DNA of 64,000 bases. Source: Ctenosaura bakeri (taxonomy: Eukaryota > Chordata > Lepidosauria > Squamata > Iguanidae). Shown piece after piece: positions 25,101 through 32,771 of this stretch. Positions within the stretch are counted from its first letter, which is position 1. Each line of letters starts with the position of its first letter. The stretch spans positions 558,001 through 622,000 of the forward strand of contig CAOLHI010001804.1 in assembly GCA_948474755.1 (NCBI GenBank), in the 5' to 3' direction. A program made the translations under genes and the position numbers. The notes below the pieces were generated by a model. The model was not told the DNA's origin, ran no database searches, and was given only the letters and a program-made list of their open reading frames with translations.

Positions 25101-25553
25101 ACCTTAAAGAAAATCTTTATAAAATGATATATAAGTGGTATATATATAAAACTCCCAGTAAATTGGCTAAAATATATATATAAAAAGACTGATAGATGTT
25201 GGAAATGTAAACATCATGAAGGTTCCTTTTATCATAAGTGGTGGTAGCATCAAAAAGCAAAGAAGTTTTGGTTAACAATATGTAAACTTATTCAAAAGAT
25301 TTTAAAGACTGAAATTGTATTTAGACCAAAAATGTTCTTGCTTAATACGATTGATAGGACTGATAATAAGGAAAGGTACCATAGGAATTTGATAAGATAT
25401 ATGGTGATGGCTGCTAGGATTACATATGTGAAACATTGGAAAAACAAGAGAACTCCAAAAGTGAGTCAATGGATAAATACATTAATAGAGTTTGCAGAAA
25501 TAGATAACAACTTTATTGAAGAAGAATTCAATAGAATCAAAAAGGGAGACTAA
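22169..25553 (+). pseudogene. Nested L1 ORF2, catalytic centres lost
   Basis: It starts MECLSWNVKGFNLLKKW at 22169 (endonuclease N-terminus). It continues through YAPVTEKSTFYEEL, LMGDFNGVI and SRIDMIWVSN; then the SDxNP block that should follow is absent and 43 bp of DIRS end sequence occupies its place. RT blocks are NYRPISLLN, NGFLPKRQIRYNIRTVLD and FLDTEKAFDNLN. After IIINGIPTE the frame jumps directly to VRKVKYLRI, skipping the part that carries the FADD active site in the host L1 (roughly 0.4 kb). The C-terminal part (25332-25553: YVKHWKNKRTPKVSQWI) is present. Several stops occur. Confidence 0.8.
22831..22873. repeat. 43-bp DIRS right-end fragment inside L1 ORF2
   Basis: taaagctcctattgtatgag followed by gcacagagaccacgaagaag and aac matches the outermost 44 bp of the complete DIRS (35507-35550) with one indel and few substitutions. 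The flanks on both sides are L1 ORF2 text (EILP upstream; RRIQNYNWRLNE downstream). No other DIRS sequence is present here. Confidence 0.85.
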
Positions 25554-26930
25554 ATAATAGTGGATTTGATTTGTAAAAGATAAGAATGACTTAAATAATT
25601 TGGAGAGCGAAGGTAATTATAATGATAAGGTATAGAATATTTATAAGTATATCTGTACTTATATTTATATTAGGAACAGGTGCTGAAGTAGAATCGAATT
25701 TAAAAGCATCTGATGAAGAAGTTGAGAAAAAACTTAAATGCTACCTGTATCTTTTTATTTTTTTCTTCTTTCTTTTTTTCTTTCATAAGGTTTGTTATGT
25801 TTTAAAATGTACTATAAATGTATATATAAGATTGGGTGGATACTAGGAATCTGGTATCCTTCCCTCTTTTCTCTATTTTCTTATTTTTTATTTTCCATCA
25901 CTTTTGTGTTATTATGGAACATGTTACTGTTATTATGGTTGTCTCTGTTGGTGTTGGTGTTTTTCTTTTCCTTTTTTTTTCTTTGTTTTTTTCCCTTTGT
26001 ATGCATTAAATTAATAAATATATTTTAAAAAAAATTAAGACTATTAAGAAATCAATTATCAGTATTGCTGATGGAAGAAATGGAAAAGAAGCTGAAATTT
26101 TTTATATAGAAAATTTTTGAATGTGTGAACAAGCTGGGTAAATGGCTTGCTTATAAATTAAGAAAAGAAAGAGAGAAGAGAATGATCTTGAAATTAAAAG
26201 AAGATGATAAATAATTTACTACAGCTACAAAGGATTTTTTAAATTATTTTTCAAATCTATATTTAGGAAAGGACATAAATGAGGGGAAAATATCAAAGAA
26301 TATTTGAGGAGACAAAATCTGTTTAGATTACAGAAGAAGAAAAGGATCAAATTAAACAAAAGATTACTATTTCAGAGATTGTCCAAGCCATTCAGAAACT
26401 GAAAACAGGGAAGATTCCAGGACTAGACAGATAGGCAACGTTGTACTATAAAATCTTAAAGGAGGAACTATTACTCCCATTGCAGACTATAATGAATGAT
26501 GTTTTAGAATCCAGATTAGTTCCAGATACTTGGAAAGAAGCAAATATTACACTGATACCAAAAGAAGGATAAGACTTAACTATACCGAAGAATTATAGAC
26601 TGATATTGCTGTTGAATGACTACAAGATCTTTGCTATGATCTTCACAGCAAAATTAAGTAAATTACTGAGTAAATATATAAATAAAGACCGAAGAAGATT
26701 CCTATCTGCAAGGCAGATGAAAGACAACATGAGAGTACTACTGAATGTAATTGAATACTCTGAAAGTCACAATGAAACACAAGGAGCTCTCATTTTTATG
26801 GATGTGGAAAAAGTGGCTGGTAATTTGAATTGATGCATTTCTTGTTTAAAGTTGTTGAACTGATGAATTTTGCTCCTAATGTACTGACCTGGATTATGTC
26901 TTAATGTACTGATCTGGATTAAAGCCAATT

Positions 26931-28941
26931 GTAGCTAGACACGCATCCTAAACTTTAAGAAAGCTGATTTCTGCAAACTTAGAGAATTACTTGCTGAAAT
27001 CCCACGGTCGAGAATACTGAAAGGGAAAGGAGTTCATGACGGATGGGAGTTTCTTAAAAATGAGATACTGAAGGCACAACTGAAAACTGTGCCAATAAGG
27101 AGGAAAAATGGCAGATGTCTAAAGAAACTGGAATGGTTGACGAAAAAACTCTCAGCTGAGCTAGGTGTTAAAAGAAACATGTACAGGAAATGGAAGAATG
27201 GTGAAACCACCAAAGAGGAATTCAAGCAAATACCCAAGACATGTAGGGAGAAGGTCAGAAAAACCAAAGCACAGAATGAACTCAGGCTTGCCAGAGACAT
27301 CAAAAACAATAAAAAGGGCTTTTTTTAGATATGTCCGCAGCAAAAGGAAAAACAAGGAACTGGCGGGGTCACTGCATGGAGAAGATGGCCAATTAATAAC
27401 AGGGAGCAGGAATATCTGGATAAACTAGATAAATTCAAGCCTCCAGGGCCAGATGAATTACATCCAAGGATATTAAAAGAACTGGCAGAAGTCATTTCCA
27501 AACCACTTGCAATAATCTTTGAGAACTCTTGGAGAACAGGAGAGTCCCAGAAGACTGGAGGAGGGCAAATGTCATCCACATCTTCAAGAAAGGGAAAAAA
27601 GAGGACCCAAATAATTATCCACCAGTCAGCCTGACATCAATACCACGAAAGATCCTAGAGCAGATCATTAATCAGTCAGTTTGTAATTACTTAGAAAGCA
27701 ATGCCATGATCACTAATGGGTTTCTCAGAAATAAGTCATGCCAGACTAATCTTATCTCTTTTTACCATAGGATTACAAGCTTAATAGATGAAAGGAGTGA
27801 TGTAGATGTGGCATATCTTGACTTTAGTAAGGCCTTTGACAAAGTTCCCCACGACATTCTTGTAAAGAAGCTAGTGAAATGCAGACTGGACAGGGCTACT
27901 GTTAGATGGATTTGTAACTGGTTGACCAATGGCTCACCAATGGCTGCTTTTCATCCTGAAGAGAAGTGACTAGTGGGGTGCCACAGGGTTCCATCCTGGG
28001 CCAAGTGCTATTCAACATCTTCATCAATGACTTGGATGAAGGAGTAGAGGGCATGCTGATCAAACCTGCAGATAACACCAAATTGGGAGGGGTTGCTAAT
28101 ACTCCAGAGGACAGGATTGAATTTCAAAATGACCTTGAGAGGTTGGAGAGCTGGGCCAAATCTAACAAAATGAATTTCACTAGAGACAAGTCTAAGGTCC
28201 TACACTTAGGCAGAAAAATTAGAATGCACAAATACAGGATGGGGGATGTGTGCCTGAATAGAAGTACGTGTGAAAAGGATCTAGGAGTCTTGGTAGATCA
28301 CAACCTGAACATGAATTAGCAGTGTGATGCAGCACCCAAGAAAGCCAATGTGGTTCTTGGTTGCATCAATAGGAGTATGGTGTCTAGATCAAGGGAGGTA
28401 ATGGTACCATTCTATTCTGCATTGGTTAGGTCTCATTTGGAATACTGTGTCCAGTTCTTGGCACCCCAATTCAAGAAGGATATCGACAAGCTGGAACGTG
28501 TCCAGAGGAGGGTGACCAAAATGGTGAAAGGTCTGGAAGACATGCCCTATGAGGAATCGCTTAGGGAGCTGGGAATGTTTAGTCTGCAGAAAAGAAGGTT
28601 AAGAGGGGATTTGAAAGCCATGTTTAAATATTTAAAGGGATGTCAAGGGGGAGCGGGCTTGTTTTCTGTTGTTTCCAAGACTAGGACAAGGAGCAATGGA
28701 TTCAAGCTGCAGGCAAGGAGATTCCACCTGAACCTCAGGAAGAAGTTCCTGACGGTCAGAGCTGTCCGGGAGTAGAATATGCTGCCTTAGAGTGTGGTAG
28801 ATTCTCCTCCTTTGGAGATTTTTAAGCAGAGGCTGGATGGCCATCTGTTGGTAATACTTTCATGTGTTTTCCTGCATGGCAGGGGGTTGGACTAGATGGA
28901 CCCTGTAGTCTCCTCCAACTCCATGATTCTATGATTCTATG
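26931..28941 (+). mobile_element. CR1 LINE, 5'-truncated, nested in L1
   Basis: It begins at gtagctagacacgcatcc, homologous to 53062 of the CR1 at 51665-55238, so it lacks ORF1 and the endonuclease. It carries the RT and the CR1 3' UTR (tggcagggggttggactagatgg) and ends in two ATTCTATG units at 28926-28941. Host L1 text flanks both sides (ctggattaaagccaa; ctcaaatcaactacctaaaa). No target duplication, as usual for CR1. Confidence 0.9.
27089..28845 (+). pseudogene. CR1 reverse transcriptase, inactive
   Basis: Frames 27089-27428, 27529-27969, 27966-28319 and 28350-28775 together cover the CR1 RT: linker (KNGRCLKKLEWLTKKLSAEL), fingers ([20 protein letters not shown]), motif A ([19 protein letters not shown]), motif B (SGVPQGSILGQVLFN), and the position of the active site, which reads KPADNTKLGG where the copy at 53.8-55.2 kb has [10 protein letters not shown]. 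Loss of the second Asp removes metal binding. The C-terminal thumb ([20 protein letters not shown]) is kept. Frame shifts at about 27430, 27965 and 28320 also prevent expression. Confidence 0.85.
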
Positions 28942-28978
28942 GAATCAATGGACTCAAATCAACTACCTAAAATAGCCT

Positions 28979-29097
28979 ATTTGCTACCCACTGTTTTTCC
29001 TAAAAAATACTGTTTGAAAATGGAGTATGTATTTGCCAGCATGCAAATAGGGTGCGTCTTATAAGCTGGTGCGTCTTATACACTGGCAAATACAGTA
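28979..29097. mobile_element. Small palindromic MITE in L1
   Basis: gtatttgccag (29029-29039) is perfectly inverted as ctggcaaatac (29083-29093), with two direct 'tgcgtcttata' units between them. Outer tactgt/acagta extends the inverted pairing. It interrupts L1 ORF2 between 'caactacctaaaatag' and 'atatgtaatggaaata'. The motif 'gcgtcttata...ggcaaata' is shared with the element at 62405-63215, so both belong to one DNA-element family; its superfamily was not determined. Confidence 0.7.
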
Positions 29098-29514
29098 ATA
29101 TGTAATGGAAATAAAACCAAGCCCTTTGCAATTCAGAAGGGAACAAGACAAGGATGTCCTCTGTCCCCGCTTCTATTTATTTTATTTTACCATTATTTGT
29201 TTATTCATTTCAGCATTAAAAGTTTTGAATACTGCAATCGGATAAGAGGCTGAAATTAAAGGAGTTAAAATTAGAAAGGCAGAATTTAACCTAAAAGCAT
29301 TTGCAGATGACTTGGTGATTTATGTTGCAAGGTCCATTAAGTTCAATACTGAAGTTACAAGAAACAATAAAAGAATCTGGAAAGCAAGCTGATGTGAAGA
29401 TAAACAAGGATAAGAACAAATTACTAAAAAAACATGAATATACATGAATTTCAGTTGAAAAGAACAGGTTGCTTACCTGTAACTGTGGTTCTTCGAGTGG
29501 TCATCTGTGCCATC

Positions 29515-29658
29515 ATACACTAGGAGCTTTAGCGCCTGCGCGGTAGCGTTCGGAAACTTCTAGAGCTTGTTCGCTTGGCGGGAACCCCTCCCCCACGCCG
29601 GTACTGCGCATGCTCCTCCCGCCGAGCAACGGTCTCTCCTCAGTTCTGTCGTCCGCCG
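29515..29658. repeat. Left terminal inverted repeat of DIRS
   Basis: atacactaggagctttagcg through ctcctcagttctgtcgtccg is the inverse of 35378-35525, with a few indels. Outside it, 29462-29514 is a further left-end sequence (aggttgcttacctgtaactg) with no equal at the right end. Confidence 0.9.
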
Positions 29659-29701
29659 TAGAACCTACAGGGACCTGAGAAAGAGGGGAGGAAGGGCGGG
29701 T

Positions 29702-29798
29702 GTGTATGATGGCACAGATGACCACTCGAAGAACCACAGTTACAGGTAAGCAACCTGTTCTTCTTCTTCGTGGTCTCTGTGCCTTCATACACTAGGAG
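29702..29798. repeat. Internal complementary region of DIRS
   Basis: 29702-29760 is the exact inverse of the outer left end 29462-29520 (ends caacctgttc against gaacaggttg). 29757-29798 is the inverse of the outer right end (gttcttcttcttcgtggtct, then ctgtgccttcatacactagg). In DIRS elements this region templates completion of the two ends and a circular intermediate. It holds one extra ttc relative to the genomic right end. Confidence 0.93.
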
Positions 29799-29834
29799 AC
29801 TGTGTAGCTTACCGGTCGGACGGCGGGTCAGGTC

Positions 29835-32675
29835 CTACAGCACGGAAGCCAACACCTCACGTCCAAACCGGGCATCTCTGCGCGACCGGCAGTCGAGCCT
29901 GTAGTGGCGCACGAAGGTCGATGGTTGGGACCAGGTCGCCACACGGCAGAGTTCATGCAGGTCAACTCCTCGCAGGAGGGCCGCAGAAGTAGCCACAGCT
30001 CTGGTGGAGTGGGCTCGAAGCAGGACTGGCGGAGGCTTCCTCGCGAGCTCATACGCCAGTTCAATAGTCCTTACCACCCACTTGGAGAAGCGCTGGGTGG
30101 ACACTTTTAGGCCCTTCCGACGTCGCCCATAGCAAACAAAGAGATGCGGCGTCTGTCGGAAGGAAGCAGTCCTGTCCTTGTAGAAAGCCAATGCCCGACG
30201 CACGTCCAGGGAGTGGAGGGACCGCTCCAACGGTGTCGTCGGGCTCGGGAAGAAGGCAGGCAGGATGATGTCCTGGTTGAGATGGAAACTGGACACCACC
30301 TTTGGCAGGAACGAGATGTCAGGTCTCAGGACCACCTTGTCCCTGTGGAAGACCGTGAAGGGCTCATCGGAACGAAGAGCTGTGATCTCACCCGCTCGCC
30401 TCGCTGAGGTCACCGCTACCAGGAAGGCGGTTTTCATTGTCAGGAGCCTGTCATCCGAGGTCGCCATCGACTCGAAGGGCGGCTTCGTCAACTGCGAGAG
30501 CACCAGCGAGAGGGACCATGGCGGTAGCGGCGGCGATACCGGCGGGTAGAGATGGTGAAGTCCTTTCAGGAACCGCTTAACGGTATCGTTCCTGAAGAAG
30601 GCCGAGGCAGCAGATCGTGGCGGTTGGTATGCCACGATCGCGGAGAGATACACCTTCAGGGATGGAAACGCCAGGCCCTGTTGCCGGAGGTGCAGGAGGA
30701 AGTGCAGGACGGTCGAGAGCCCCGCGGGCGATACCGGCTCACTCCTCTCGTTAGCGAAGGTCAGGAAGCGTCGCCACTTGTATTGATAGTTGCGACGGGT
30801 GGATTCCTTCCTGGCCGCGACGAGGACGGTACCGAGCACGGGATCGTCTAGTGCGATATCCTCCAGGCATGGAGGGCCAGGCGTGGCAGGTCCGGATGGA
30901 GGACTCGGCCGCCGGAGTGGGAGAGCAGGTCCGGTGTCGGTGGCAACCGGAGCAGGTCGTCTCGCACGGCTCGTAGCAGGGGTGCGAACCAATGTTGTCT
31001 CGGCCAGTACGGGGCTACCAGGATCGCGTCGGCTCGGTCGGCGAGGATCTTTGATATCGTCCGGCCGAGCAGCGGGAACGGCGGGAACGCGTAGAGGAGT
31101 TCCCCGGTCCACGGAAACTGGAAAGCGTCCCCGATGGAGGCACGATCGTGGCCCGCTCTGGAACAGAATCGGCGACACTTCGCGTTTTCCCTGGTCGCGA
31201 AGAGGTCGATCGATGGTTCGCCCCAGCGGTCCCGAATCAGTCTGAACGCCTCTCCGGAGAGAGACCATTCGTGATGGGATGAGGTGTCTCTGCTGAGGGC
31301 GTCTGCCGTGGTGTTCTCCTGCCCGGCCAGGTGAACCGCCACGGGATGCGTGTGCAGGCGAATGCACCATTCCCACAGGCCGAGCGCGATGTCGAGCAGG
31401 GTCGTGGAATGAGTCCCACCTTGTCTGTTGATGTAGCAGACGGCGGTGGTGTTGTCCGTCAGAATCAGGACCGTGCGCCCCGCCACGGCATGGCGGAACG
31501 CCCGTAGGGCTTTCCAGATGGCAAGCAGCTCCAGCGCGTTGATATGGAGAGCGGTCTCGTCGTCGGTCCATCTGTCGCGGACTCTGAGATCGCCGCAGTG
31601 GGCACCCCATCCATACAGGGAGGCGTCGGTCGTTACTGTCACCTCCGGTGTCGGCTGTTGGAAAGGCATCCCTGACATGAGATTGCGTCGCGACTGCCAC
31701 CATCGGAGGGATGAGCGGACGTCTCCCCGCAGCTGCAGTCGGAGTGTCTGTTCGTCTCGCAGGGGGTCGAATATGCGGACGAACCAGTGTTGAAGAGGTC
31801 TTGCTCTCAGCCTGGCGAGATATGTCACAGCGGTCGTCGCAGCCATGTAGCCCAAGAGCTGCTGGACGCTTCTCGCAGATAACGTCGGGGCCGTACGAGC
31901 GTGAGCGGCGGCCCGGATCAAGGTTTGTGCTCGAGAGTCTGGTAGGTACGCCCTGGCGGAGGTCGAGTCGAGCGTCGCCCCGATGAAGTCCAAGATTCTC
32001 GCCGGCTCGAGGTGGGACTTCTTCGGATTCACTCGTAGACCAAGGCGGGTCAGGAGTGACAACGTCACGTGGACGTCGTGGTAAAGTCTCTGTTTGCAGG
32101 ACGCCACCAACAGCCAATCGTCGAGGTAGGGGAAGACGGAAGCGCCCTTCATCCGCAGGTAGGATACCACCGGGGCCATGCACTTGGTGAAGACCCTTGG
32201 GGCAGTCGAGAGTCCGAACGGCAGCACCTTGTACTGGTAACAGGTGTCGTCGACTGCGAAGCGGAGGTACCGTCTGTGCTGCGGGCGAATGGCGATATGG
32301 AAGTATGCGTCTCGGAGATCGATGGAGGCGAACCAGTCCCCTCGATGTAGGAAGGGTAGGATCGACGGTATCGTGACCATCTTGAACCTTTTGGGGCGGA
32401 TGTAGTAGTTCACCCCTCTGAGGTCTAGGATCGGCCGGAGGGTACCGTCGGCTTTCGGTACCGTGAAGTACCTGGAGAAGAAGCCGGTGGTCTTGGCCAC
32501 TTGCGGGAGCCGCTCGATCGCCCCTTTCTGGAGGAGGGATTGTATCTCTTCCAGGAGGGCCGGACTCGACGGCGTGGAGTAATAAACGCCGCGAGGAGGA
32601 ATATCGAGAAACTCGATGGCGTAGCCAAGACGGACGATGGAAAGTACCCAAGAGTCCGTAGTGACATACTGCCAC
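29835..32675 (-). CDS. DIRS tyrosine recombinase frame (YR), overlapping RT
   Basis: The C-terminal 350 residues of this 946-codon frame form a phage-integrase-type tyrosine recombinase. It shows an N-terminal SAM-like domain (STRRNYQYKWRRFLTFANE), Arg I in TSARRAGEI (about residue 760), HSTR (His 889, Arg 892), Trp 915 and the nucleophile Tyr 925 in FVRHYRLD. It would integrate the circular DNA. The first 600 codons overlap the RT gene in another frame and resemble no known domain. The first codon here (32675) is GTG, and the first in-frame ATG comes only about residue 345. The frame is the same as Gag and remains open back to the Gag stop at 32763. How it is translated is unknown. Confidence 0.85.
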   Translation of the reverse strand: MAVCHYGLLGTFHRPSWLRHRVSRYSSSRRLLLHAVESGPPGRDTIPPPERGDRAAPASGQDHRLLLQVLHGTESRRYPPADPRPQRGELLHPPQKVQDGHDTVDPTLPTSRGLVRLHRSPRRILPYRHSPAAQTVPPLRSRRHLLPVQGAAVRTLDCPKGLHQVHGPGGILPADEGRFRLPLPRRLAVGGVLQTETLPRRPRDVVTPDPPWSTSESEEVPPRAGENLGLHRGDARLDLRQGVPTRLSSTNLDPGRRSRSYGPDVICEKRPAALGLHGCDDRCDISRQAESKTSSTLVRPHIRPPARRTDTPTAAAGRRPLIPPMVAVATQSHVRDAFPTADTGGDSNDRRLPVWMGCPLRRSQSPRQMDRRRDRSPYQRAGAACHLESPTGVPPCRGGAHGPDSDGQHHRRLLHQQTRWDSFHDPARHRARPVGMVHSPAHASRGGSPGRAGEHHGRRPQQRHLIPSRMVSLRRGVQTDSGPLGRTIDRPLRDQGKREVSPILFQSGPRSCLHRGRFPVSVDRGTPLRVPAVPAARPDDIKDPRRPSRRDPGSPVLAETTLVRTPATSRARRPAPVATDTGPALPLRRPSPPSGPATPGPPCLEDIALDDPVLGTVLVAARKESTRRNYQYKWRRFLTFANERSEPVSPAGLSTVLHFLLHLRQQGLAFPSLKVYLSAIVAYQPPRSAASAFFRNDTVKRFLKGLHHLYPPVSPPLPPWSLSLVLSQLTKPPFESMATSDDRLLTMKTAFLVAVTSARRAGEITALRSDEPFTVFHRDKVVLRPDISFLPKVVSSFHLNQDIILPAFFPSPTTPLERSLHSLDVRRALAFYKDRTASFRQTPHLFVCYGRRRKGLKVSTQRFSKWVVRTIELAYELARKPPPVLLRAHSTRAVATSAALLRGVDLHELCRVATWSQPSTFVRHYRLDCRSRRDARFGREVLASVL

Positions 32676-32761
32676 TCCGCTAGGTGTCGAGCGAGAGTCG
32701 GTCGGTCTCCGAGCGCTGATGGTAGGCTGAAGAGTGGGTATTGGTGGGTCCTGCCTGGCAC
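30848..32761 (-). CDS. DIRS reverse transcriptase / RNase H / Dam-like methyltransferase
   Basis: 637 codons from the GTG at 32761, with no early ATG; the first Met in frame is near residue 128. RT: motif A SIDLRDAYF (Asp 148), motif B PFGLSTAP (181-188), active site YLDD (212-215). RNase H: Asp 379 (TTDAS), Glu 411 (ALELLA), Asp 436 (LTDN) and Asp 487 (TADALS), all present. From about residue 500 follows the methyltransferase-like domain of DIRS elements (SIDLFATRENAKCR, LLYAFPPFPLL, VAPYWPRQHWF). No stop or frameshift was seen. The frame is +1 relative to Gag and is open upstream across the Gag stop codon, which suggests a Gag-RT fusion made by frameshifting, or internal initiation. Confidence 0.9.
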   Translation of the reverse strand: MPGRTHQYPLFSLPSALGDRPTLARHLAEWQYVTTDSWVLSIVRLGYAIEFLDIPPRGVYYSTPSSPALLEEIQSLLQKGAIERLPQVAKTTGFFSRYFTVPKADGTLRPILDLRGVNYYIRPKRFKMVTIPSILPFLHRGDWFASIDLRDAYFHIAIRPQHRRYLRFAVDDTCYQYKVLPFGLSTAPRVFTKCMAPVVSYLRMKGASVFPYLDDWLLVASCKQRLYHDVHVTLSLLTRLGLRVNPKKSHLEPARILDFIGATLDSTSARAYLPDSRAQTLIRAAAHARTAPTLSARSVQQLLGYMAATTAVTYLARLRARPLQHWFVRIFDPLRDEQTLRLQLRGDVRSSLRWWQSRRNLMSGMPFQQPTPEVTVTTDASLYGWGAHCGDLRVRDRWTDDETALHINALELLAIWKALRAFRHAVAGRTVLILTDNTTAVCYINRQGGTHSTTLLDIALGLWEWCIRLHTHPVAVHLAGQENTTADALSRDTSSHHEWSLSGEAFRLIRDRWGEPSIDLFATRENAKCRRFCSRAGHDRASIGDAFQFPWTGELLYAFPPFPLLGRTISKILADRADAILVAPYWPRQHWFAPLLRAVRDDLLRLPPTPDLLSHSGGRVLHPDLPRLALHAWRISH

Positions 32762-32771
32762 GTCAAAACCG
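32757..32771 (-). promoter_or_regulatory. Candidate recoding site UUU UGA C at the end of Gag
   Basis: On the minus strand Gag ends CGG TTT TGA C (stop at 32765-32763). The stop sits in the UGA-C context, known as the leakiest for termination. A +1 slip on TTT T enters the RT frame (GAC GTG CCA). Reading through the UGA enters the long recombinase frame. The old copy has CGT TTT TGA C at the same place (1814-1816). The function is inferred. Confidence 0.45.

Larger units (their letters stand above)
19339..26031 (+). mobile_element. Full-length L1 nested in the host L1, with 17-bp target duplication
   Basis: aaaaaattaagactact at 19322-19338 and aaaaaattaagactatt at 26029-26045 flank the element (16 of 17 identical). 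It starts gtgacttccggtttggctcc and has a 1.65-kb 5' UTR, ORF1 (20992-21948), ORF2 (22169-25553), and a 3' UTR ending ttaataaatatattttaaaa. It is decayed: ORF1 and ORF2 have frame breaks, the endonuclease SDH-type motif is replaced by a DIRS end fragment (22831-22873), and the RT active site is deleted near 24108. Confidence 0.9.

Noticed and set aside
30144..31986. Plus-strand frames of up to 151 codons across the DIRS
   Set aside because: Shadows of the RT and recombinase genes on the minus strand in CpG-rich DNA.
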